Assembly (NCBI RefSeq): GCF_037975245.1
Contig: NC_092569.1
Location: 157,001 to 221,000, forward strand
Direction of reading: 5' to 3'
Source of the DNA: Apostichopus japonicus
Lineage: Eukaryota; Echinodermata; Holothuroidea; Aspidochirotida; Stichopodidae
Length of the DNA stretch: 64,000 nt
Both the position numbers and the translations under genes were made by a program. The notes beneath the pieces were generated by a model. It was not told the DNA's origin. It made no database searches and worked only from the letters and a program-made list of their open reading frames with translations. Shown piece after piece: positions 22,601 to 31,745 of the stretch; the stretch's first letter is position 1; each line of letters starts with the position of its first letter.

Positions 22601-25600
22601 CTCCCATCCCCACCCCCCCCCCAAAAAAAACTATTGTTTGGTAGTAAGTTAGTAATATCTCTAGAGTTAAATTAGAAATCCAGCATTAAAATATGTTAAT
22701 CTCTGGAATACGTTTTTAAGGCTAAATTGAGATGATGTTGGCACCTCAGTGCAATCCTTCTGTCATTGTTAGTGCTAAATGCATTGTTTTGTTAACATAT
22801 GGCTGACGTCCAACACTGTTTGCCTTTGACGCTGTTACAATGCATTGAAAACAAGTCATCTGAGACCATAACAATGAAACTTTTTCTTTTTCATGTCATA
22901 TCTGATGGAATGTGTGTTAGATTAAGAAGTGCAGCCACTGTAATTGCCTAATGAAGAGCCTTGAATTATCCTAAGTCCTCATAAAATGGCCTTGAATAAT
23001 TCATGGTCCCTCATAAAAGAGCCTTGAAAGAATTCAAGGTCCTCAAGAAATGGTTTTGAATAACCATAAAGGCACATGCACATTGTACCGACCCGACTGC
23101 GGCCCGACGCCACTGTGACAAAAATCTGCCCGTTCGGTGCAATTTGAGCGAAATTTTGTTCCCGATCCGACAGTCAGTCCTAGTCTTGATCAAATCAGGC
23201 ATATCACACTGTTTGATATTTGTCGTGGTGTTGGAGGCTGTGATGTCACAGGTTAGTTGGGTCGTGGCAGATTGAGGCTGTCCACAACCCGACTTTATAT
23301 TGAAAAGCCAATGAGGAAGGGTAAAACCAGGTGATGGCTGCAGAAAGTAAAAATGGCGGCCGCATGGACTGATGAGCAGGATATTTAACTGATGCAGCCC
23401 GTCAGGCTGGGCTAGTGTGGGCTCAACTAAGATCCAACACCCACACGACTTGGTGGCCACGACTGTCTACAACTCATTCCCGAGGATTAGTCGGGGAGAG
23501 TCGCGTCTGGTCGGTGCAATTTGCCCCTGCTTTATATCCTCTTAAAATGTTTTTGAATTCAAGGTTTCATGTAAAAATTGGATTAGTTAATATTCCATTC
23601 TCCGCCCACCCTTCCTTTTACCTTATGAGGGTTACAACTTTCACAATTTGCACAATGTCACTTTTGTCAAGTTACTGATTTTCCTTGTGATGAGCAAAGT
23701 GTCCAATTTCTTAATACATCATTTGATGACAACTTTGATTACTGATTTAATCCATATTAATCCGCAGGTGATTTTAGAGCAAGGTGGTCTCCAGCCTGGT
23801 GGTTTGAATTTTGATGCCAAAGTACGGAGAGAGTCTACTGACCTGCAGGATATATTCATAGCTCACATTGGTGCCATGGATACTTTTGCCCGTGGTCTCA
23901 GGAATGCTGCCAAAATCATGGAAGATGGATATCTGGGGAAAATGCTCAGTGTAAGTTCCATGAAGAATGTTTCTTGTGCAGTTGCTACATGTTAATGACA
24001 TCATAGTGTACAGCATGATTTCATTAACATTGGTTTATACTGAATGACTTTTGTCATGACTGCATTCTACTGCTGCACTTGTCGATGTGTTGTTGAGTGT
24101 CGATGTGTTGTTGATTGTCGATGTGTTGTTGAGTGACGATGTGTTGTTGATTAAAATATTTAGAATTGCTTGGGTTTCACTAGACTGGACTGGAATGGAC
24201 AGAACGCTTTCTAGTCACTTCGCCCAACAACCATTTCGCCCAACTGCCATTTTGCCCAACCAGCCTGGTCACTTCGCCCAACCAGCATGGTCATTTCGCC
24301 CAACCATCATAGTCATTTCGCCCAACCGTGTTGGTCATTTCGCCCAACCTTATTATTACTAATATTCAGTCAGAATATTACTTTTTCTATTCCACTAGTT
24401 CAATTTGATTTATTTTGGGTTAGGTTACTTCGTAATAGGTAAATAAAAAAGTGAGGTCCGCTCGATATCGATCGAAGTCTGAGCAGTTATTTCGGGTATA
24501 ATGGGAGGATTACACTACTTTAGGCGTTAACGCATACAATGGGAGTTATATTATTATACAAACACAGGGGAATAGGTCTTCATAAAAACCTATCAAACCT
24601 AACCCCTAAAACACTGATCCATCCTACTGACTAACAATTCCCGAACGTTTCCTTATTAAATCGAAAAAAAATATATATATATATATAAAACCAAGGTTGG
24701 GCGAAATGACCAGGCTGGTTGGGCGAAATGACCAGGCTGGTTGGGCGAAATGACCAGGCTGGTTGGGCGAAATGACCAGGCTGGTTGGGCGAAATGACCA
24801 GGCTGGTTGGGCGAAATGACCAGGCTGGTTTGGGCGAAATGGTAAGGTTGGACGAAATGGTTGTTGGGCGAAGTGTCCTGCTTCCGACAGAACTGTACTG
24901 AACTGTAATGGACTGACTGTATTGCAATGCAATGGATGGCACTGGATTGTACGTTGTTTCACTGCTTTGTAAAAAAAAATATTTTATAGTTTTATCCATA
25001 ATATAGCATTTAATAGTATTGTATTGTACTACATAAACTGTCATTGCATTGTATCACATTTATGATTAACTCACCAAATATGGTTTGGAAAAAAATTTAA
25101 AAATTCTTGGGAGGCACAATACTGACAGTTAGAACAGATTTGAAAATTATTGTTTTGATTTGATGTGAAGACAACTTAAAACTATCAGTATTTGTGAGAT
25201 TATTATTTTTCAAATTGCTTAACAGGCATTGTTTTGCCATAAATTTGTGTGGACAATCTTCTGGCAAGATTAGTAGAGTTTCTTTTTATGTCCTGTTTCT
25301 AGGATCGCTATTCATCTTTTAATGGAGGTCTCGGTTTGAAGATTGCAAAAGGCAGTGCAACTCTAGAAGACTGTGAGGTAATGGTCATTCTTCAACAAAT
25401 AACTGTCAACTAGAACAACTGTATTTGTATACAAACACTTGTCATTGTAGTGCGTGGTGAAGGTCAAAGTTAGTCAGTTGTTCATATTCAATGGAGGGTT
25501 CTTTGTTACTGCAACTCTTTTGAAGTTATTTTGGTCACGAAGAAGCAAGTTCGGCGTTTGGTCCCTCAACGTAGACCAAAGCTAGGCTATATTGTGTAAT

Positions 25601-28245
25601 GTTTATAAACATTACTCTAGCTAGCATATGCCTGCAATATAAACGAAGAAATGATTACTGAAACCAAGCTCAAAATCATGAATCATGCCTGTTTCGGACG
25701 TGACAGAGAATACACAGAGTCCTGGACACTGATTGGTCAAATTGAACATGTAAATGTTACTGTATCCTCACCTAGTTAGCGAAATTTTAAGAACATGCGG
25801 TGGTTTGCACTGACAGCAAAATGGACAATTAATATAATGAATACATGTAGGCCTATAGTCTATCATTGCAAATGTAACACCCTTCGGTCTATTGAAAACT
25901 GCTTGGTCGTTTCCTAGCCCTGGTTTATCATCATCCAAAACACATAATATATGCCATACACAGCCATAGTATATACTCCCATGCCACAATAATAACGTTA
26001 CAAGTGCCTATGTTGCAAGAGCTGAAGAAGTACAGATAATACCAGGTCGTTGCGGATAAATACGATCGATAAACATCTGTTGATTGCAACTTAAAGATTT
26101 TTTAAGTTGATAGAATAATCTGATGTACTTTGGTTGTAGCTTTGATTTAAGCTTGATGTCATGCAGCAGGTCTCTAGCACTAAAAGTTGTAGATTGATTT
26201 AAGCTTGATGTCATGCAGCAGGTCTCTAGCACGTATAGTTGTAGATTGATTTAAGCTTGATGTCATACAGCAGGTCTCTAGCATGTATAGTTGTAGATTG
26301 ATTTAAGCTTGATGTCATGCAGCAGGTCTCTAGCACGTATAGTTGTAGCTTTGATTTAAGCTTGATATCATGCAGCAGGTCTCTAGCACGTATAGTTGTA
26401 GATTGATTTAAGCTTGATGTCATGCAGCAGGTCTCTAACATGTATAGTTGTAGATTGATTTAAGCTTGATGTCATGCAGCAGGTCTCTAGCACGTATAGT
26501 TGTAGATTGATTTAAGCTTGATGTCATGCAGCAGGTCTCTAGCACGTATAGTTGTAGATTGATTTAAGCTTGATGTCATGCAGCAGGTCTCTAGCACTAA
26601 AAGTTGTAGATTGATTTAAGCTTGATGTCATGCAGCAGGTCTCTAGCATGTATAGTTGTAGATTGATTTAAGCTTGATATCATGCAGCAGGTCTCTAGCA
26701 CGTATAGTTGTAGATTGATTTAAGCTTGATGTCATGCAGCAGGTCTCTAGCACGTATAGTTGTAGCTTTGATTTAAGCTTGATGTCATGCAGCAGGTCTC
26801 TAGCACGTATAGTTGTAGATTGATTTAAGCTTGATGTCATGCAGCAGGTCTCTAGCACTAAAAGTTGTAGATTGATTTAAGCTTGATGTCATGCAGCAGG
26901 TCTCTAGCATGTATAGTTGTAGCTTTGATTTAAGCTTGATGTCATGCAGCAGGTCTCTAGCATGTATAGTTGTAGATTGATTTAAGCTTGATGTCATGCA
27001 GCAGGTCTCTAGCACGTATAGTTGTAGATTGATTTAAGCTTGATGTCATGCAGCAGGTCTCTAGCACGTATAGTTGTAGATTGATTTAAGCTTGATGTCA
27101 TGCAGCAGGTCTCTAGCACTAAAAGTTGTAGATTGATTTAAGCTTGATGTCATGCAGCAGGTCTCTAGCATGTATAGTTGTAGCTTTGATTTAAGCTTGA
27201 TGTCATGCAGCAGGTCTCTAGCACGTATAGTTGTAGATTGATTTAAGCTTGATGTCATGCAGCAGGTCTCTAGCACGTATAGTTGTAGATTGATTTAAGC
27301 TTGATGTCATGCAGCAGGTCTCTAGCACGTATAGTTGTAGATTGATTTAAGCTTGATGTCATGCAGCAGGTCTCTAGCACGTATAGATATAGATTGATTT
27401 AAGCTTGATGTCATGCAGCAGGTCTCTAGCACGTATAGTTGTAGCTTTGATTTAAGCTTGATATCATGCAGCAGGTCTCTAGCATGTATAGTTGTAGCTT
27501 TGGTTTAAGCTTGATGTCATGCAGCAGGTCTCTAACATGTATAGTTGTAGATTGATTTAAGCTTGATGTCATGCAGCAGGTCTCTAGCATGTATAGTTGT
27601 AGCTTTGATTTAAGCTTGATGTCATGCAGCAGGTCTCTAGCATGTATAGTTGTAGATTGATTTAAACTTGATGTCATGCAGCAGGTCTCTAGCACGTATA
27701 GTTGTAGCTTTGATTTAAGCTTGATGTCATGCAGCAGGTCTTTAGCACGTATAGATATAGATTGATTTAAGCTTGATGTCATGCAGCAGGTCTCTAGCAC
27801 GTATAGTTGTAGCTTTGATTTAAGCTTGATGTCATGCAGCAGGTCTTTAGCATGTATAGTTGTAGCTTTGATTTAAGCTTGATGTCATGCATCAGAGCAT
27901 CATCATACTGAGCAGCCACAGTCATCACATTAAATTTAGCTTGCTTTATGTCACAAAAAGCTATCTTCTGTGATGCAAAAGAATCTTTTGTACATTAAGT
28001 TGCTTAAAGTTGCATTTATTTCTGTCATGTCATGTCTGTGCAACAAAATGGTGCATATTTGTGCTCATGAGTTGGGGAGGTAGCTAGGTGTTGTTTCAAG
28101 CACAGCTGGTTGCTTTAGTAAATGAATTTTAAATTTTTTTTCCCTGTTGTTTCTCCCTTAGGAATTCATCAAACAAGAAGGTAATCCTAAAAAGACTTCA
28201 GGCCAACAGGAGAAATATGAAGCAGTTCTCAACAGATATGTTTAA
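10632..28245 (+). CDS. xylA: Xylose isomerase, 13 exons, complete (450 aa)
   Basis: The enzyme interconverts D-xylose and D-xylulose (EC 5.3.1.5), a metal-dependent TIM-barrel reaction. Coding exons: 10632-10689, 11240-11316, 12321-12441, 12865-12958, 13509-13646, 14540-14649, 15119-15214, 19628-19711, 20079-20205, 22135-22240, 23768-23950, 25303-25377, 28162-28245. All junctions are GT-AG, phases agree, and the sum is 1353 nt. Landmarks in order: FFPGIP near the N-terminus, [27 protein letters not shown] (His115, Asp118), VFWGGREGY (201-208), LLIEPKP (Glu246), NIEPNH (Glu282, His285), GSVDSN (Asp310), GWDTDQFP (Asp321, Asp323) and GGLNFDAK (Asp353). As I recall the E. coli XylA catalytic and metal positions, these all match at a constant offset of 14, so the enzyme looks functional. 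The start is the only ATG in frame ahead of the conserved FFPG block. Length is normal for the longer class II family. No targeting signal is obvious, so it is probably cytosolic. A polyadenylation candidate AATAAA lies at 29068, which would give a long 3' UTR. Confidence 0.95.
12015..12314 (+). mobile_element. tRNA-derived SINE in intron 2
   Basis: The head has a pol III A box within TGGTCAAGTGGTTAAGGCAG (about 12027-12046) and a B box GGTTGGAGTCC (12071-12081). The body contains TGTGTCCTTGGGCAAGGCAC, a core seen in many invertebrate SINEs. The 3' part ends in a LINE-like tail with GCACTATATAAAAATATTG and an ATT-repeat. The tail stops about 6 bp before the acceptor AG of xylose isomerase exon 3. 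No clear long target duplication was found. Confidence 0.85.
13753..14400 (+). repeat. 54 bp minisatellite, about 12 copies (intron 5)
   Basis: Twelve head-to-tail copies of a 54 bp unit start 107 bp after exon 5 of xylose isomerase. The unit begins ATGTTTTGGATAATATACTC and contains AGCTGAGCAGTTAATTGG. Because 54 is a multiple of three, the minus strand reads as an open 18-residue peptide repeat, which is an artefact of repeat length. The unit does not resemble the neighbouring exons. Confidence 0.9.
15486..15845 (+). mobile_element. CR1/L2-type LINE 3' fragment (intron 7)
   Basis: The plus strand translates to a C-terminal motif typical of CR1/L2-type reverse transcriptase proteins ([20 protein letters not shown]), which then stops. 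It is followed by a 3' UTR-like stretch with GTAAAGCGCCTAAAGGCC and a tail. Only the last part of an element is present. It is comparable in kind, though not in detail, to the C-terminus of the LINE at 3.5-7.8 kb. Confidence 0.6.
16837..19276 (+). repeat. 97 bp minisatellite, about 25 copies (intron 7)
   Basis: About 25 head-to-tail units of 97 bp, with 94 bp variants that lack one TAG triplet. Each unit runs from GTTATACATGTGTAGTAG through AGGGTTAGGGTTAAC to CTTATGATGCATT. Every unit carries about two TTAGGG-phase repeats, the common animal telomere motif. Copies are nearly identical, with a few carrying the insertion CTAGGCC or the variant CTTGTGAAGCATTGG, which shows higher-order shuffling. 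It occupies more than half of the 4.4 kb intron 7 of xylose isomerase. Confidence 0.95.
20206..21990 (+). repeat. 72 bp minisatellite seeded by exon 9 (intron 9), about 24 copies
   Basis: The array starts immediately at the exon 9 donor of xylose isomerase. A degenerate first copy (20221-20291) still contains GCATCCATGTAAGT, the exon end plus donor. About 24 regular units of 72 bp follow, each containing ACCAGTACCATCACGATGTG and ATAAATAAAGT. The block from TACCCTAGCTGGCCACCAG onward is nearly identical to exon 9 at about 20156-20195. Since 72 is divisible by three, the minus strand stays open for 533 codons, an artefact. Confidence 0.95.
22203..22560 (+). repeat. Tandem copies of the exon 10 / intron 10 junction
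   Basis: The end of exon 10 and its donor (TATGAAAGTAAGCCATCAAC, around 22234-22253) recurs downstream at about 22330, 22426 and, slightly altered, 22526. The spacing is about 96-100 bp. Between copies lie C-rich stretches (CCCCTCCCCTCCCC). Each copy keeps a consensus-like donor AAAGTAAG. Reading through from exon 10 meets a stop at about 22334, so use of a later donor would truncate the protein. Confidence 0.9.
23070..23535. mobile_element. Possible inverted-repeat element in intron 10
   Basis: The left side (GCACATGCACATTGTACCGA...) and the reverse complement of the right side (end near TCGGTGCAATTTGCCCCTGC) share CACATTGTACCGACC-like and CCCGAC blocks. The inner segment is CG-rich relative to its surroundings and has no protein match I recognise. 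The inverted repeat is imperfect and no target duplication was found. Confidence 0.35.
24216..24875. mobile_element. Inverted-repeat element with TTGGGCGAAATG minisatellite ends (intron 11)
   Basis: The outer 29 bp at 24216-24244 and 24847-24875 are inverted repeats with one mismatch, starting CACTTCGCCCAACAACC. Just inside, on the left, lie irregular CATTTCGCCCAACC copies (24245-24350). On the right are six near-identical 22 bp units (about 24695-24830) containing TTGGGCGAAATGACCAGG. The core is non-coding with a short AT repeat near 24667. This is a MITE-like structure whose subterminal repeats face each other. No target duplication was recognised. Confidence 0.7.
26135..27893 (+). repeat. 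52 bp minisatellite, about 34 copies (intron 12)
   Basis: About 34 units of 52-53 bp with the core TTTAAGCTTGATGTCATGCA and GCAGGTCTCTAGCA fill most of the 2.8 kb intron between exons 12 and 13 of xylose isomerase. Two spacer types alternate (TGTAGATTGATT and TGTAGCTTTGATT), as do three unit ends (GCACGTATAG, GCATGTATAG, GCACTAAAAG), giving a patterned array. No match to nearby exons. Confidence 0.95.
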
Positions 28246-29589
28246 GGATCGGAAATGTTTTCATAACTTTTTTATGCCTACAAGTGATTTTATCATATGA
28301 ATATTTAAAGATGCACAAAGACATTCTGACCTAGGAAAAATTCAGTCAGGAAACATTAATATCATGTTTTATAATGTAGACAAAAATTGCTTCTAATATA
28401 ATCATTGCAATGTCTTCTATTTCCTTGGAAGAATGTTCTGACAAAACTACTGTACATGTTGAAATCAAGTTAGTATTATATTTTTCATATTTCATTCTCT
28501 CCAAATGAGTACTGGTTATTTCCATAATTCTATACTGCAACTGCAAGCTAGAACACACATTATCTCCAAACTTCCACAATAATATATTTTTATTCCATTT
28601 CAATAATTTTTAGGTGTCTTTTTTCCTTCTCCCAACTACTTTGCCTTCATAAGAAAAATTATATGAATCAGAAAATGAAACATAAATTAGGTTATCTAAT
28701 ATGTTTCTGTCATGACAATAACTGTTACAATATTAACAAACAGGATCCATTTTGTTCCATCTTTAATGTGACATATTTTAGCATTGATAGTTCATAATAG
28801 GAAATCTAATTTTAACCAAGCTTGAGTAGGACTTTCCACTGAGTTTTAGTTTGCAAGGTTACAAAGCTGGGTAGACTGCTGAAAGAATATGTTTATTCTT
28901 TGTGAAACACAATCTACTGACCATTTATTACTTACATGCTGTCTACATATGATATGGGACAAGCTAGGTTAAATTTGGAATTCATTAAGACTTAAATATT
29001 TGTCTAAGTTTCCAATTATGTAGCCATATATGAACATTTTAAGATGGTTTATTCTCAGTTTAGCTACAATAAAGTATTATGAAAGTCTTATGAATATTCA
29101 ATAGATCGAAGAACAATCTGTGATGTTTGGTTTCTGTTGATAAGATAGTTGGGAATTACTTTGACAGAAGTATCATAATGCATTGACTGCATTGCATATT
29201 ACAGTAACATTGAGTTAGTTTGGCATTGATATGGAAAATGGTTTGGTACTATTTGGTGCAAAATTCCCATGATGATGCTGTTGATTTATAGCTAGGTTTC
29301 AATTACAGTAAATGACAAAGATTTGAACGTTAAGTTTCCTAGTAAGAAAATTCAGAGGAGTGTTAAGCTACTTTCCATCTGATTAAATATTAATAAGTGC
29401 AAGAGAGCCTGACATATTGATCCTAGCAGGATCTTAAGAAGCTAACTGAATCAAATTCACACTAAGGACACATGCAGAGAGACAGATGGACAGAAAACTA
29501 AATTGGACAATTGATGGAACAAAATTAGACAGAACAGAGGATAGGTGAGATGATATACTTGTAACAGCTCCTTGTCATCATCTGTTTGG

Positions 29590-30930
29590 GTGGTGTTACA
29601 TTGATGGCATCTTCTTTGTCTGGACCAGTCATGATGAGAGTCTCTTAGGTTTCATCAATTCCACTGAGTATTCTCTCCAACAGGCTAACTTTCTTGAGGG
29701 CACCCTCACCTCCAATCTGTACACTAAATCTACAAACACCAGTACCTTGATGTGTTTAGTTGCCATCCACACCACTGTAAGATTGGTATTGCCTTCAGAT
29801 CTACAGACACCAGTACCTTGATGTGTTTAGTTGCCATCCACACCACTGTAAGATTGGTATTGCCTTCAGATCTACAAACACCAGTACATTGATGTGTCTA
29901 GTTGCCATCCACACCACTGTAAGATTGGTATTGCCTTCAGATCTACAGACACCAGTACATTGATGTGTTTAGTTGCCATCCACACCACTGTAAGATTGGT
30001 ATTGCCTTCAGATCTACAAACACCAGTACATTGATGTGTTTAGTTGCCATCCACACCACTGTAAGATTGGTATTGCCTTCAGATCTACAAACATCAGTAC
30101 CTTGATGTGTTTAGTTGCCATCCACACCACTGTAAGATTGGTATTGCCTTCAGATCTACAAACACCAGTACATTGATGTGTTTTGTTGCCATCCACACCA
30201 CTGTAAGATTGGTATTGCCTTCAGATCTACAAACACCAGTACCTTGATGTGGTTAGTTGCCATCCCCACCACTGTAAGATTTGTATTGCCTTCAGTCAAG
30301 CTGTTCACCTTTGCAATATGTGCTCTAATGATTCTAAGTTTCCTTGCCATGCACAGAACCTGAAGCAGCACCTCATTACCAGGGGGGAGGGGGTCACAGT
30401 TCCAGGAGAGTTCACCAAGCCATTCAAAGAGCTGTCTCCCTCCCTAGATCCCCTCTCCTAGAAGAGAAGCCCAAGAGAACTGATAACAACTTCCAGATTC
30501 CTCTTGTTGTCTCTTTCCATGCCAATCTGCCTCCTCTTTGCGAAATTACTAACAACCATCACCACATCCTGCATACTTCAGATTGTCTTAAAAGAGCCTT
30601 CCTTGAGAAGCCAGTCATTGCATACAGATGCCCTGGTAACCTGCAAGATCTGTTGGTTGGTGCTGCTTACCACCTCTAACTACACCTCTGTCCAGCATGG
30701 TATCATCAGATGTGGTGAACAAGGTGCATATGTATATCAGAACCAGATTCTTACACCAGCCATATCACCCAGCACGCAAAAGAAACAAAGGCTTACATCA
30801 TGTACATTTATCTTATTTCATGCAGAGTTTGTAAAACTCAATATTTATGGGAGACCATTACCACTGTCAAAAAAGTCTCTATGGCTACAGGCAAATGGTT
30901 TCAAAATCCAAGAAACACTCCCCTGATCCT
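29590..30930 (+). pseudogene. Penelope-like element relic with internal tandem expansion
   Basis: From about 29591 the plus strand reads WCYIDGIFFVWTSHDESL, then NFLEGTLTSNLYTKSTNT, matching the end of a Penelope-like reverse transcriptase (YIDD motif, FLD...LYTKPTDTH). In another frame comes a block like HQYLDVFSCHPHHCKIGIAF, then QNLKQHLITRG, KPKRTDNNFQIPLV, and a stop at 30679 after NLQDLLVGAAYHL, all in Penelope order. The second catalytic Asp of YIDD is Gly, the segment between YIDG and the FLEG block is short, and the frame shifts several times, so the element is dead. The 71 bp array at 29730-30297 lies inside it. A 45 bp segment near 30893 recurs near 31020. Confidence 0.75.
29730..30297 (+). 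repeat. 71 bp minisatellite, 8 copies, from Penelope coding sequence
   Basis: Eight units of exactly 71 bp start at 29730, 29801, 29872, 29943, 30014, 30085, 30156 and 30227. Each contains CACCAGTACCTTGATGTG or a close variant, and TTGCCATCCACACCACTG. The unit corresponds to the conserved Penelope segment around HQYL-x-SCHP. Because 71 is not divisible by three, each copy shifts the reading frame. Confidence 0.9.
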
Positions 30931-31400
30931 GCTAGCAACCTGAATTTGAGGTAACCTCCAGATACTGTTCACCTCAGCAGAGAACGGTTGTGGATCCAAC
31001 ACCACTGCACCATTCAAAAAAATGGTTTCAAAATCCAAGAAACACTCCCCTGATCCTGCTAGCATCCAAACTTCAGGCCCTTGTAACTGTTATTATGTAC
31101 CTCGACTGGATTTTTGCAGTAGATATTTGTTAACAATTTTTTTCTATAAAAATTAACATTTGATGAAACAGTTTACAAGGATATATAGTCCTCTGATCAC
31201 TTGATGCCTTGTTATAAATCCATTTATAGCATTTAGTACTCTACATCATTTTTATGCAATGTAAAAGAAAATTTGAAAAATTCAATTTTCAGTTTGTGTA
31301 CTATTTTATCTGAATCATTCCAGAATGTGAACTGCTGGTAGTGAGCATGTGACACCTTTCACATGACATGTGACTTGGTAATTATACCAATTTATTTTAT

Positions 31401-31745
31401 GTTGCTTAGTGTGGTTCATAAGTTTCCCCTATTGATTTTAATTGTTCATTGAGCTGTTGCTTAGTGTGGTTCATAAGTTTCCCCTATTGATTTAAATTTT
31501 AATTCTGTTCATTGAGCTGTTGCTTAGTGTGGTTCATAAGTTTCCCCTATTGATATTAAGTTTATTTCTGTTCATTGAGCTGTTGCTTAGTGTGGTTCAT
31601 AAGTTTCCCCTATTGATATTAAGTTTATTTCTGTTCATTGAGCTGTTGTTTAGTGTGGTTCATTAGTTTCACCTTTTGAATTTAATTCTGTTCATTGAGC
31701 TGTTGCTTAGAGTGGTTCATGAGTTTCCCCTTCAACTTTGGCAAA
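31401..31745 (+). repeat. Short minisatellite, about 6 copies of 54-64 bp
   Basis: Units start with GTTGCTTAGTGTGGTTCATA at 31401, 31455, 31519, 31582, 31644 and 31702. They share AAGTTTCCCCTATTGAT and TTCTGTTCATTGAGCTG. Unit length varies because of small indels in an AT-rich spacer. It is intergenic, between the Penelope relic and the TMEM68-like gene. Confidence 0.9.

Noticed and set aside
23415-23678. 87-codon plus-strand frame
   Set aside because: Intronic, overlaps the candidate inverted-repeat element, no recognisable domain.
26226-27800. Several minus-strand frames of about 71-124 codons in the 52 bp array
   Set aside because: Periodic, overlapping and identical to each other; products of the tandem repeat.
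16837-27893. Could the tandem arrays be CRISPR?
   Set aside because: The units are contiguous minisatellite repeats without unique spacers, inside introns of an animal gene.
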